The position numbers were made by a program, and so were the translations under genes. From Amphibalanus amphitrite (taxonomy: Eukaryota; Arthropoda; Thecostraca; Balanomorpha; Balanidae), in NCBI RefSeq assembly GCF_019059575.1, contig NW_024882208.1, forward strand, positions 307,400-371,399: DNA of 64,000 nucleotides. Direction: 5' to 3'. A model generated the notes under the pieces. It did no database searches. It had not been told where the DNA came from and worked only from the letters and a program-made list of their open reading frames with translations. Below, one piece after another: positions 11,601-23,925 of the stretch; position 1 is the stretch's first letter; every line of letters begins with the position of its first letter.

Positions 11601-14600
11601 TTAAAACAGACTTAGGACCACGCGATGGCTGAACTTCCCTAGTCGCATCGAATGCTGTAGATATCCTTGCTCATTAGCCATCACTTCATACCTGCACACA
11701 GGTAAGAGAGCTTTAGTTTCCTGTTACAAAAACGAGCTTCTTCAATCCCTTTCCCAGCTCGGCTCTGGCAGCAATGACGGCGGAAGTGGCGGTAACAAGC
11801 TGCGCCTGCAATGAGTCGCGGGGATCGATTTGCAATGCATGCATACTGCCTGCGGACACCGTTCGACCGCTGGCGTGTAGAGACGGCCACTGCGACCATC
11901 GAGCCCCGACCGGTCGACAGTGGGACGGCCGCACGGACCGATTGGTCACCAATTAGTCGCCGGGGGACGGGGGCCGGTCTGATTAAACGGCCCCCTCCGG
12001 CCCGGCGCGCGGTCCCCCGACATCGACAGTGCAGCGGACCGGGGACGGCACGGCGTGCAACGGCAACAAATACACGCTCAGCGGCGACGCTCGATTCGGC
12101 GGGCAGCGGAATCGAACGGCGGATAGGCTCGATTACTTCCGCAAAGGGAGCAGCGGCGGCACCGATGGCCTTGTGACTTGATTGCCGCCCACTTAGCTAT
12201 TGATGGATGTGGGTCTGAACAGGGCACCAGCGATTTGAAAGATGTCTCGGGGATTGCTGTCCGGTGCCCGGCGTGCATAATCAATGCATATATGCAATAA
12301 ACGGTTGATGGTTATAGATCAGAGATTCGGTGAATCTGTGATATCGATGATCCATGTTTGAATACGTTGGGTGGAATGAGGAGACCTGCTAGGCACATCA
12401 GCTAAAAACAGGTGGTAAGCAGGGTGTGGCCGAAGATCTTGCAGACTCTTCCAACCGATACTTCATTAAACCTCCTTCCTGTCATGCATCAGCTGCAACT
12501 AAGGGCGAACATGAATTGAAATCCCATATGTTCAAAATGTTGAAAAAACAAGAGCATGTTTTGAAACATATTGTTGAGGACTGTTGAATGGAAAACCGAA
12601 TCACTTGTTCCTGAAAAAGGCGCGCGGGACGGAGGGAAGAACAAAATCTGTACTAAGGCCACACGATAGCGTTATTCTGAAAACTAGCAGCGATTAGTAT
12701 TGAATAGCAAACGTCCTTGAATTTGCTGTCATTTGTCAAAAATCGTCAGAGAAGGGCCAGGAACCCGCGACAAGCCTATAGTGCATGCTTATTTACTATT
12801 TTTACTCATCGCGGAAGAACATCACAAAAAAAAACAAAGCCGCGTTGTACGATTTCCCTAGTGACCCGCCTAGCCGAGAGCGTCTGCCCCTCCTCCGGCC
12901 CAAGGGAGCTGGGGGTGCCTCTCTGGGGAAGTAGACCAGGGATACCTCTCTAGCCGGGGAGAGCTGAGGACTCGTCCACGAACGGCAAGACCTGGGGATG
13001 CCTCAAAGTTGCTGCAGGCCGTGGAGTACATACCTACATTTGAAGCGGGTTCTTAGGTGTTCTTGGTTAGCGTGTTCTTAGGGCAGCCGGTATCCCCCCC
13101 CCCCGTCTCCCAATCCACTGGACGGGGTGCTGTGACGACTCGGAGTAAGCCCATCATCCGCCGCGCCCCGGTCTGCGGCGGCTGCACCTCTGGGCCGCCG
13201 GCCCGGCCCGCTCCGCAGCCGGCTGGTGTGCTGGATTGATTCGCCCGGGCGGCCCTTAATGAGCTCCCCGAGGACCCGACCACTAATCGGCACCGGCGTG
13301 GGCGCGGGCGGGGGCGGGGGCGAGGGCGGCGGAAAGTTGGCGGGCCCGCCGCTCCGTGCCCCGGAGAGCGGCCCCAGCGGACTCGGCGCGGGCGTGGTCA
13401 ACAGCACAGAGCGGCGGAGTGGGTTCGGTGCAGGTCTGGTGCCGCCGCACCCGGCCACAACACAGACCCGGCTGCAGTTGGAGGGACTCCTCTTCACATA
13501 GCGAGACAAGTGCCGCAGCACTGGGCACACATGGGCCACAGCGTCAAACTGCACAGTGCACATAACTCCACTCACACGACTGCAACACTTCATCCCATCC
13601 CACATACTATTCCACCATCATCAAGCCGAACCCAGACCATCATATCCGACACATCCTGGGTCAAAACAGTCGACCCCGCCCTGGCGGACACCAGATGACA
13701 GCTTTGCTGCGCAGTCTCTTCTCATGCGCTCAACTGGGATACAACTAGGAAAGATTTAGGGTCTAAACTCGAGTTCAAGCCAGATCCTTATTTATCCCGC
13801 TGACACCACAATACTGTCCGAGGGTTTGGTGGGTGCCTGCAGTTGCATTAAAACAAAATTACATGCAGCCCAGAGCTCACGGTGCTCTCACGCTGTCCTC
13901 AGCGGCAGGAAGCGCTGGCGACCGGGAGACCCAGTGCGTCGACGCCAGTCGCCGGGCGAATGCCACCGCTAAATGTGAATGTCAATCAGTACGGAGGCGG
14001 GCCCGGGGCTGCGGCCCTACCGGCGGTGACAGGGGACTTCCTCGGAACTCGGGATACATGAATGTCGTTCAGCGGAATCGGAGCCGGCATCACAGTATCA
14101 ACGTCCGCCACAAAGGGTTCGAAGTGGGCGTGGCAAGGGCTCCAGCATTCGAAATGACTTGCGATGTCATCATCCGAAACATAGCAAAAGTCCATGGTCT
14201 CATGTGATGCAATATCAAAAACTTTTGAATATATGTAGAATCGAACAACGAAAAACGGCATTGACTAGAACAATGACCATTAATTAAGCTAAATTAATTA
14301 GAAGCCAATATCAATGACATCAGAGCTTTATCCGCACAAGGTGCTCACGTAAACACAGGCTGAACTGCTACTGCTGCTGCTGACACCACCAGCATCAGAA
14401 GTGGTTCCGTCACCGCTGCCCCCCACCACCGTCACCACCTCCACCCGTCTCCGGCGGGCCGGCGGCGCACGGTCGTCTCGGCCGGCGGTCCCTGCGGGCC
14501 CCCGTCCGGGAGACATGCCCGCCGCTCCCCGGAGACACTGCGCCAGATCACCGGGCGTCGGCCAGCCGTCTGGAGGCCGCCCCCCGGGACCGGCCGGCCT

Positions 14601-17600
14601 GCAACCTCGCACCGCGCGCCGAGCGACCAGCCGGGCCGGCAGGAGAGGAGGCCAGCAGCCGCTGTCAACACGGACAGGGAGCTACCGCGAGCAGAGCAGA
14701 GAGTCTATACATATAGAGTCGCTGCCAGCAGACAGCTACCGCGAGCGGCGACGAGCAGAGCCACCATGTTGGAGATGGAGGCGGTACTGATACTGAGGGA
14801 AGCTTTTGTCCCTGTTCCCGTGCGACGAGAGCACTGTTTTCTGGCGGATTGCGATAGCGGTGGACAGGCTAATCTGTCGACAGGGGCAGCGGTGCCCTGT
14901 CGACAGTGTCCAGCGGCGGCAGAGGGTCCCAGTAGCGTGTCAGGACCGCCTCTGGTGACAACAGGAACACCAGCCCCGCACCTGGCCGGTGCCGTGAGCG
15001 AGGACCGCCGACCCGCTCGTTAGTGGAACATTGCCGCATTCCTCCGCCCCGTGGCCACCGTCTCGTGATTCCGCGCACGCCCCAGCTGGCAGCGAACATC
15101 CATGTTCACGTCAGATCTGACATGACATTTCGTGTCCAGCGGGTGAAAATGTGTGAAATTCAGAGGCATGTTTTTCATGCCAGTAAAAATGCAATAACTA
15201 GCAGCATAATTAGCCAGCTGATTGCGTGCGAGCTGCAAGTACATATAGATCACAAACACAATGATGGTTTGACGTGATGACATGATTAATGCATGTTATG
15301 GTGTTATGACTGCCCGTGTCACACCGGACACTCATATTGGAGCTTCTGACGGGCGCGCCGCGCGCGAATCCGGCGCCGTGGCCGCGTGTTTACCTTCCGC
15401 CGGCTCTCCGTCAACGCCGCCGTGACGTCCGGCTCAAGGGCGACCTTCGAGCTCCCGACATGCCTGGCGATCGGGCCTGCGCGCCGCCACCGCCCCCCGC
15501 CGCGGACCCCGGTCCCCCGGGGCCCCGCCGCCGGGCCCCGGTCCCCGGGCGCGCAGCCGCGGGTCCCCTGGGCCCCGGGGCCCTCGGCCGCCGTCTGCAG
15601 CTCCGCCGGGAGCGCCAGGTCCGCTGCATCGAGCGGCTGGTCGGCCCCGCCGGACCGAGTTCGGCTGTTGGCGGTCCGGGGAGACGGGTCGGCCCGTGTA
15701 CCGGCTCCACCGGTCCTGTCCGACCCCAGAGCGGCCACAGCGTCTGGACTCGGCTGCGGCGCGTGCTCGAGAGGCACCTCTGGCCATCTGGCCGGCCCGG
15801 GCCGCCACTCTCCCCTGCTGTCAGCGCCCCCCCGCCCCGTCCCCCGGCGGTGACCCCCCGGGGACCTGAGGTCACGCGGCGGCGGGAGGCGGCGCGCCGC
15901 TGTGAGGCCGTATCGACCGGCGGGCGGCGGCGGCGCGGGTCCCGCGGGGCCCTCAGTCCCAGTGAATTCCCAGTCGACCTCCCGCGGGACCTACCGGCGG
16001 CGTTCAATACTCCTGCAGGGCCGCCGCCGGCGCCCCCGCGCCGACCGGCCGGCCGGCCGCGCGCCGGCGGACACACCGCCTGACCTTGGGTCACCGGCAG
16101 GTCAGGGCGTGACCTGAGGTCACATCAGCAGACATGAGGTGAGTAGACAAACAGGTGACATGTGTCGGGGATGGTATAAGTTAACAATGCGGTAGATGTA
16201 GTGACTTCAGGTCCCTTGTTGACTAGCACAAGGCCTTTACCAGGAAACGCTACATCCGGTCACAGGACAGAGTGGGATGAAGGGTGAAGGGATAAGGCCA
16301 AGGGGAGACATTGGGCTGATTCGATAACCAGCTTGTGCGCCGCGGCGGCTGAGCCGTTCCCGTGGGACAGGCACGCCCCGGTGGAACAGACAGGTCACCC
16401 GGCTGCGCAAAAGGTCACCCCAGAGGAGTACGCTGAGCTCCAATGGGAACCGGCCCACAATCGGCTGTCGGGCGGTTTGAACTGATGAAAGTCAGCCCGG
16501 AAAAAGGAAGCATGATCAAAGATGAGAATCGGTTGTCCTAATGATAAAAGACGACGGATGCGACGAGGGGTCACATACCAGACATCGAATGACCGAGGAG
16601 GATTGTCGGGTCAGGTCTCGTCAGCCTCAGGCGTTATTTGCATGATCCCATAAGACGGCATCGAAGGAACGCTGCTAAAGGTCACCCCATCCTAAAGCGA
16701 GCGGCGGAAACTGTCGACATGGCAAGGAAATGCCAGTCTCATCACATGCGGGCCCAACGACGAAACAATGGATAAGAACTGTGGACACACAGAGCGAAGT
16801 TTACGAGCGGCGAACACCGGCTTCGCCTGCTGGTCAGTTTGACTGAAGTGGTCGGAAAGCCGGCCTGGATTACGATATGTGACGACCATGGTGGAAACAC
16901 CATTCAGTCGGTAGTTATGATTCGCCCGGTGATAAGGCGACACAGTTTTGACAACTCCAGTTATCAGTTATATAGTGTGTTATGACTTCTGAACGATAAA
17001 CAGAGCCAAGGCTGATTTACTGAGGGTGTGCCCGGTATAGCTAAATGCTGTGACACTACCGTGGGCCCGTGGGTAATGGGTATACGGGGAGCGGGATCAC
17101 GGGCTAAGCAAACCGTCATTACGGCATCCATCTGCTGCGTACCGCTACACCAACACAAAAAGAAAGGGTAAATGACTCGCGACCTCGACGTGGTAATGAA
17201 TGGAGAGTCGACGAACACTGACGATCGGCAAGGGAAATTGTGGATGTCCGTTGCGACCCATCCCGTACTATAGCAAGTCGTGGTACTGACAACCATGTGA
17301 CTACGGGCCCCAGCCTTATCTTGAAGAATCTTGGGTACTCGCGCTCGCACCCGGGCAGCGTATTCGCCAATTGTATTACACGAATCGGCCGACCAATAGC
17401 GTGCCTCCTGAGTGACGTCAGCGTGGCGTCATACTTTCGGTCCTCGCCCTTGGTGGCGTCTATTGAAGCTAGGTTTTAACTTAATGACATTTAAGCTGTC
17501 TAGAGCATGTTGTCGCCGTGGCGAAGTGGTTAGAGTATCGGACTGGTGATTCCGAGGTAGGTGGTTCGAATCCACTCGGCGACTTCGATTTTCGTGTCAT

Positions 17601-20600
17601 CTGTCATTGTGCGTTTTTTATACATTTGCAACGGCGTGCACCTAAGAAATCAGACGTAGGCATTCTTCTAATGAATATGTTGCATAAGATAGATATTTGC
17701 AGTCCAACCGATTGGTTCGGTTTCGGTATTTTCCAATGGTCTTTGTTTGTATTTGGTTTTGTAGCGGTGTTCTGATTTTCTGTGATTGACATCACTAATG
17801 CATAGTGCATACTATGCGAACGTAGCCAATGGAAAGACAAATGGTGCTGGACGATGGCCATTCATTGATTAATATTTCTCACTGCCAATGGGTGATAGCA
17901 CGCAGCATTGACAGGGGCGGCGCTGACCTTTTGAAAGTAGGTGGGCACTTGGCAAGGTAAAGTACCTAAAAGTAGCGAAAACTAAGATGAAAAGTAAAAA
18001 TCGCACGCTGGTAAGCATAGCTTTTCGTGTAAGAATCACCATGCACAAAAAAAGTTCGGCATAGCTGTTAGCGTAATCACGGGACGAGATATCAGTTTCC
18101 AGCCGTCAGAGCGTCATCTATAGGAGCTATGCCCTAACTATAACTCTTACATTTCAGCCGCCAGGGGGATACCTAAGTCCCCTTAACCCGCGCCCCACTG
18201 GGGTCTGTGTATAACACGCCCTACTGGGGGGGGGCTATTCATAGCCCCCCCTCCTAACTCCGAAACTACTGGGCCGATCGTCAAAATTCAAACGGCGTCT
18301 GATAGCCCCGGAAAAACTGTCGAGCGAAACCTAATTTCATTGAGCTCGAGGTCACCGATGACGTCACAGGTCAGGTCAAAGTAAAAATTATTAGCACTTT
18401 GGCTTGCTCACATTTTGGGCTCTGGCCGCCGTCTTACAAGTCAGATCAGGCTCATTTTTGGTTTCCACACTCGTGAACAGATGCTCTAGATACCTTGAGG
18501 GTACCAAACTTGTACTTTGATTTTCAGGTCAGGGTCAGGTCATCACAGGTCACGAAAATATTATATCATGCGTCGGTCACGTGACACATGTTTTATGGTC
18601 CATTTAGGCCATAGATTTCAAATTTGATGTCGTCTATGTCATTCGAGGTCATTTGGAGTCGAATTTAGCTTAGGTCAGGTCACTTTCAGGTCAAAAAAGG
18701 TCAAATTTTGAAGTTGAAATTTTTCAACAAAAAAGGTGTCTATTGGATGCAGTTTGAGCTCAGGAACACGATGGTGCCATTTATATTGGTGTACGATGCC
18801 AAATACGTACTGAAAAATTGATTTGAAAAATTAATAATTGTGAATTTTTTGCAATAATGCGTATAACTTGGCCATTTTTGAAGATATTTAGCTAAAACTT
18901 GCTAGAGTTAGTCATAATCATGCGTTCTGTCACATATATTCCGGTTTTTTCGAAAAGTCAAAAACTTTTTGAAAAAAATATAAAAATATAAATTTTGAAT
19001 ATTATTATATAAACTTTTCGAAATTTTCAAAATTTTGAAAATCCGAGATAGCAGTTTGATAGCGCGGTCAATTCTGAGTTCTTTCATGCAAAGAAATTGG
19101 ATCTAGCTTAAAAACTGAGCTCTTGGGAGCGATTGCCGTGGTTCAATGTTTTGCGTCGAAATCGGACGAACATGACGTCACTCTGACGTCATTTCCGGCC
19201 GACCTATGGTAGCTACGAAGTTCAAATTTTGACACAAGGTGTCAAATTGATGCAGCCGAAGGTACTGAAAGTTTGGCGTCGATCCGTCAAGCGGTTTGGA
19301 AGTTATTGCAGAAAAACGGGAGGGGGGGCTATAAATAGCCCCCCCCCCCCAGTGGGGCGCGGGTTAAAGGAAATAGTTCACTTTCACGAATTTTTTTTTT
19401 TTTTGCAATGGATTTGTGATTTTTTATGTTCAAAATGATCAGCAAAGAAAATAAAACCTTTTTACAACAAAAGATTATTTTCTATATTTTTGATATAGGA
19501 AGAACTTTTCAGTTTCTGTAAGGCACACGCGATCCAGTATGAAAAGAGCATGGGTCCCGAAAATTCATCAAAACTAGAGAAATTATCGCGGCCACCGGCA
19601 TTTGGGCGATCTGCTCGTGCTTTTGTTACTGGAGCGCCTCACTGGAGCGAATTTCTCTAGAGTTCTCGTAGATAATTTCTCTAGTTTCTGAAGAATTTTA
19701 GGGACCCATGCTCGTTTCATACTGGATGCGAATATATGCAAGGCACACATCCTCAACGCAAGACACATTTTTCGGGACGAGAAATAGAATATCTTTGCCT
19801 AGGGTGATCGTTGGGCTGTAAAAGCTCCTGATTTATGCTCGTCTCAGCCCAAGCTACGGAACTGCTATTCCAGTTCAAAACCCATGTTAAAATGTGAACT
19901 ATTTCCTTTAAGATTTATAAATTATATTAGACGTTTATGAAGATAACTTGGGACTGGTTGTTAAGTTGCATGCTCACGGCGGGCTGTTATCAATTTATCT
20001 CTATACATGTCTTATCTGATCCATGAAATAATACAGGAATCCGTTGTCATTCGAGTGTGTTTCATAATAGCTTTTCCGACTTTGACGAATATCGACAGTG
20101 CCGTAACAAAATTGGTAGTTCAGGTATAGACTGCAACTGCAGTTCTTTTGCAACTTATTCCTTAATCAGATGAATACTTGTCAGAGATTTATTGGGCGTA
20201 CGATATTGGCGTGCGAACGTAGGGGCCAAAAATGCGCGTCTACGACCGACTTCTTTTTAAGAGAAAAGAACCGCTAAAGCAAGGTCTTGATCCACCGATC
20301 TTTCGTCCACCACACCGAGACTCTAACTACTCGGCTACGGCGACACATACATGTGTAATAGCCATATACAATTCCAAAAAAGTCTCAACTCAAATCTAGC
20401 CTCAATGCATGCATTGTCGCGGCGGATGGCTATGACGTCGCACTAGAGATGTCGCTAGTTGATGGGCCGATTCGTGTAATACAATTGGCGAATACGCACC
20501 CGGGCACACCGTGCACGGCACTCACCGGTCTCCGGGAGTGCGGGCAGGTCCAGTCCGGACTCCGGGCGGTCCCCATCCGGAGTGCGGGCCACGTCGGCAG

Positions 20601-21441
20601 ACGGTGACGCCGTGTCCTCCTCCGCTGCCGGGGTCAGAGGTCACGGTCAGGGGTCACGGTCGGACGGCGACGGCAGTGACAGCCACAGCTCAAATCAGAC
20701 ATCACGACCGACATTCACCGTCCATCAGAAATTGTAATAACAATCGCGGCGAAAACGTGGATGTCCGGCGAAAAATGACTTGCCTATGGATTCATGACTG
20801 CTGAGTGGAAAACAGACGGAAAGACCACGAGGTGACGTGACAAGACTTACCAAAAGGCGTACAGAAATGTTAAAAACATGCAAACACGGCATGAAGACCC
20901 ACCCTCCCCACTCTCCGTCAGAAACAAGAAAATGGATGACCACGTGCGCATTTGTTTGTTTACGTCAAGGTTGGCATTATTCGGCATTTCGAATAGAACG
21001 CAAAAATCGTGCAATATTTTGTGCTGCCAAATACATCACATAAAACACTTCATAGAATAGAGGAACGAGGAACACTGGAAAAGGCATTATTTGTGAATTT
21101 GAAGAAGACTGTAGCTCATCGCTATTGGTTTTTACAGAACGGCTGCAAATCAGATCAGATTTTTGAGATGCAAATATCGATACCTTATCGTCGAGCGACG
21201 CGTGTTCCGACTTACAACGTTGACGCTTTGGTTTCAAGTCATGGCGGTGATGTCAGAATCTCATTAAATGTGACATATCTCGAATGATTATCAACTGATT
21301 CGCGGCCTCCCCTCACCCGCTAAACGAGCAGTGACTTCATACGACCCATTATCATTGATGTTCGCCCCATCCCCTCTCTACGGAGTACGGGGTGCACTCA
21401 CGCTTGAAGGCGCGCGGCTGCGCCTGTTTCCGTCTTGTCAT
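5567..21441 (-). CDS. 5' part of a SALL/BCL11/FOG-class zinc-finger transcription regulator
   Basis: Three exons join in phase: 21402-21441 (ATG at 21441, 40 nt), 20526-20624 (99 nt) and 5567-5668 (102 nt). Each has clean GT/AG borders. The protein begins MTRRKQAQPRAFK. This is the N-terminal NuRD-recruiting motif (MSRRKQ-x-x-P) of SALL, BCL11 and FOG/ZFPM regulators, which must sit at the very N-terminus. Exon 2 encodes an acidic, proline-rich linker. Exon 3 encodes one C2HC finger, C-x2-C-x12-H-x4-C. The adjacent cysteines (CRWCC) recall the first finger of SALL proteins, while the spacing also fits FOG fingers. Exon 3 ends at a GTAAGT donor in phase 1. I found no later exon, so the C2H2 fingers probably lie left of the window. 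An in-frame ATG lies upstream of 21441, but the motif argues for this start. Expected role: nuclear transcriptional repressor. The family call is firm, the subfamily is not. Confidence 0.62.
7035..8226. mobile_element. TTAA-flanked (piggyBac-like) non-autonomous element, family A
   Basis: Termini are CCCGCGCCCCGCTG and CAGCGGGGCGCGGG. The right flank is TTAA (8227-8230) and the left is ATAA (7031-7034, one substitution). The interior is homologous, in opposite orientation, to the element at 18187-19363. It has no transposase. It contains clusters of TGACCT/TGACCTTGACC at about 7690-7740, 7868-7905 and 8031-8065. Confidence 0.78.
9753..10220. mobile_element. TTAA-flanked MITE, family C
   Basis: A 468-bp element with perfect terminal repeats AGGGACCCTCCCACCTT / AAGGTGGGAGGGTCCCT and TTAA at 9749-9752 and 10221-10224. 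Non-coding. The TTAA duplication places it with piggyBac-mobilised elements. Confidence 0.85.
17340..17585 (+). repeat. Interspersed repeat with tRNA-like 3' part, copy 1
   Basis: It contains TATTCGCCAATTGTATTACA followed about 117 bp later by a tRNA-like sequence (17512-17583). The second copy is inverted at 20283-20510 with about the same spacing, so this is a repeat family rather than a lone tRNA gene. Confidence 0.65.
17512..17583 (+). tRNA. tRNA-like sequence, probably degenerate
   Basis: A perfect 7-bp acceptor stem (GTCGCCG/CGGCGAC), a matching A box (TGGCGAAGTGG) and B box (GGTTCGAATCC), and an intact T arm. The anticodon stem TCGGA/TCCGA closes an 8-nt loop CTGGTGAT; the nominal anticodon after U33 would be GGT, which eukaryotes do not normally use. 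Embedded in a repeat, so more likely a tRNA-derived fragment than a working gene. Confidence 0.4.
18187..19363. mobile_element. TTAA-flanked (piggyBac-like) non-autonomous element, family A
   Basis: Termini CCCGCGCCCCACTGGGG and CCAGTGGGGCGCGGG, with TTAA at 18183-18186 and 19364-19367. The internal C-tract/G-tract hairpins (GGGGGCTATTCATAGCCCCC type) near both ends match family A at 7035-8226. No open frame of transposase size. AGGTCA repeats occur at about 18366-18385, 18523-18552 and 18630-18700. Confidence 0.83.
19368..19907. mobile_element. TTAA-flanked MITE, family B, abutting the previous element
   Basis: Termini AGGAAATAGTTCAC and its complement (19894-19907), with TTAA at 19364-19367 (shared with the neighbour) and 19908-19911. 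Internally it has a foldback with arms of about 57 bp (19531-19587 and 19671-19728; GAGCATGGGTCCC, AAACTAGAGAAATTATC). Non-coding, 540 bp. Confidence 0.8.
20283..20510 (-). repeat. Interspersed repeat with tRNA-like part, copy 2 (inverted)
   Basis: Reverse complement of the family at 17340-17585: the TATTCGCCAATTGTATTACA block is at about 20475-20495 and the degenerate tRNA-like GTCGCCGTAGCCGAGTAG starts at 20344. The B box is degraded (GGTGGATCAAGACC). Its end lies only about 10 bp from the donor of the zinc-finger gene's exon 2. Confidence 0.6.
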
Positions 21442-22449
21442 GTCGACTCCGGAGCTCCGGCTGGGGCTAGTTGACTTGGTTCGGTGTCCGTCTTGGTCTC
21501 CACGTTTAGCGACAGTCACTATGTCTGTCCTCGACCCTCGCACCTCATCAGTCACACATCACGTCCAGCCAATGTTCCGCCTTAGCCATCACATACCTAA
21601 CACCTCAATGCACTGTCCCCCAAAGCCAATCTCACTGTCCCGGCCCGGTTCAAAGATCTACGCTCGTCGCTCTCCTCGCACGCTGTCCTCCGCGCTCCAC
21701 GTGCCCGCGGCGCCGCCACCGACAGGGAACTGCCGCCGGCCGCCGCGCCGGCGGAGCGGCTGGACCGCCCAGAGCAGCGCCGTCGGAGCCGAGCCGTCAG
21801 GTCGGGTCGCTCCCCCGACACCGCCGGGGGCTCCAAGGGTCCGGGGGGAGGGGGGGGGGGCGTTCGTCGCAGATCTATGGAGCGACTGGGCTGAGAGGAC
21901 TTCACTCAAACGTTCACGAATGGCTCATGGATTTGGGAGACGGATCACGGATAATAAACGGCCAGGCTAGGAAATGCACAAACTACGCCAGGGTAGGATA
22001 GACCCATGGTCAGTTCGAGCTTATCTTCCTCGAGGTTCACTTCACCGTTCCGGAGTCCAGCGGACGTGCCATGTCAAATCACTATACAGTGGACTGAAAC
22101 ACTCGTTCTGACACGCCGACGCCACCGTCCACTCCTCACTTCTCCCTGACCCGACGTCACACCTCCCTCTCCACTCTCTCCCTGACCCGAGGTCACCCTG
22201 ACCCTCCTCCTCTCTCCCCTGCCGTCTCCGCCGGCCGACTGCGGCCGCGACTAGCTGTCAGGTGGCTGCGCCCCTCCCCTCCCTCCCCTCCCGGCGGGGC
22301 GGCCGGCCCCCCGCGGCCCGGCGGACCCCGGGGGGCCGGCAGCCATACAGCTCAATCATGTCGAGGGCGACGGCCGCCGACCGAGAGAGCAGGGAGAGGG
22401 AGAGAGAGAGAGAGGGAGAGGGAGAGAGAGAGCAGGGAGAGGGAGAGGG

Positions 22450-22480
<31 letters not shown>

Positions 22481-23925
22481 AAGATAACGCATTTTCGTTC
22501 TTTGCTTACACCTCTCTCTCGGTGACCTCCAGTGACCTGGAGATCGTCCAACTTGCTGCTGCCACGCCCAGCTTCACGGCCTATTCGATCTGCCGGTCCT
22601 GGGTCCGGGATGGCTAATTCTCAGATCTTCATCTCACTGTTCACCGTTCAACTCATCAATGGGTTAGATGCAAGGTGTTGGGTGTAGCTACATTCCAAAT
22701 TACACGCGGCTTTGAGCTAAATTAATATCGGAGCGTTTAGTGAAGTTATATAATGCACGTTGTCACTGCAACAGATAACAACAGAGCGCGCCTCCAGTCC
22801 CTCGAATACGCATTATAAATAAACGATGAAATAATTTCCCAAGAGCCCGGCATGATAATGTGAATATCCTCGTTGCATATGCGCACGTGAAAAGTCCCTC
22901 GCTCTACACAAATGTATCGTATAATTAAAAAGGGAAGTTTTCATTATGGTTCAAAGTAAACCATGGCCTTCGTATTCGTAACTCCATTTTTACTTTATGG
23001 TCAGAGCGCAAGCTCTTGTCCATGCAGCAAGCTCAAACGAGCCGTGATGGCCGTGAACTAACCACAAAACATCAGTTATAAAGTCGACCATTCCCGCGAG
23101 CTGCTGCAGTCCCCCCCCCCCCCCTACGTCATGCACACACACGGGGCATATAGTCTACGCTATATATTGTTCTCCGACCGGGAAAGACAGTCTCGCGCGT
23201 CACCGCCGCCGGCAGGGACCGCGTCACCTAGCCCTCCCAGCGAAGAGCGGGGCGGGGCGGGGGGAGGGGTCCGAACAGCGGCTCAACGGGCACAGAGGGG
23301 CACAGGTAGAGGGGGGATAGACAGAGGGACACGCGAGACGCCGGGAGCCAACACAGACCTCTCACCAACGCAGCGGCCAGACAGCGCTCAGCAGGCCTAT
23401 CGATGAAAGCACACATTCTCTCTCTGATTCTCCGTCAGTTCCTGTTCGAACTGTGAGAGTCGGGGCCCCGCCGGTCGGGGGCACTCTCCGCAACCGACAA
23501 CCCTCGATATCCCCGGACCTCCGCGCATTACAACATGGCGAGACAGCCGCGAGCCCCGCCCGACATAATAAGAATATAAGAAACACGCAGCAATGAACTG
23601 TCCAGTGCCAATTACCAAACACGATTTCCACACAATCTTAAAAAAGACGAGACTCGACATAAAAACAGCTCAAATCGACAGCTCACTGGTTTGGCTGGAA
23701 AATTCGGACAATCGAAAATAATGCCCGCGTAATTATTGTCACACAACTTAATATACGCACTAAAACACTAGCATGCGTCGTTGGTTTGTACAGGTCGGCG
23801 GTGCAGCGACCCAACTAAGTACTCGTAACGCGGCGGCGGCTGCAGTACCGGCGGCTCTGGCGGCCGGTACTGGCCCACCTCTATCCCCTGAGATCATCAC
23901 CAGGCGCCGGCGCCGCAGCAGCTGC
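21442..23925. other. 5' flank of the zinc-finger gene and 3' flank of JARID2
   Basis: Contains a GC-rich block at 21690-21880, the purine tract, and AT-rich DNA from 22600 to 23100. Probable 5'UTR or promoter of the zinc-finger gene at 21.45-22.5 kb and JARID2 3'UTR below 23926. No AATAAA signal was clear. Confidence 0.4.
22383..22487. repeat. Purine (GA/GGGAGA)n tract
   Basis: About 100 bp of AG/GGAGAG with only purines on the plus strand and few breaks. It lies upstream of the zinc-finger gene start (21441, minus strand). Confidence 0.93.

Larger units (their letters stand above)
5669..20525. other. Large intron 2 of the zinc-finger gene
   Basis: 14.9 kb between exons 3 and 2 on the minus strand. 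It holds the TTAA elements and the tRNA-like repeat. CpG-rich patches lie at about 9230-9640, 12000-12130, 13100-13480, 14390-14680 and 15340-16090, where every frame is open, so no single reading can be preferred. They may be internal CpG islands, alternative promoters or unrecognised exons. Other stretches (5.7-7.0, 10.2-12.0, 16.1-17.3 kb) show nothing I can name. Confidence 0.45.

Noticed and set aside
15316..16117. A 255-aa plus-strand frame and 227-aa minus-strand frame
   Set aside because: The segment is extremely GC-rich, all frames are open, residues are compositionally R/P/A/G, and there are no family motifs or convincing splice borders.
17512..17583. Functional tRNA-His or tRNA-Thr gene
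   Set aside because: 8-nt anticodon loop, an anticodon not normally used in eukaryotes, and membership in a repeat family; kept only as tRNA-like.
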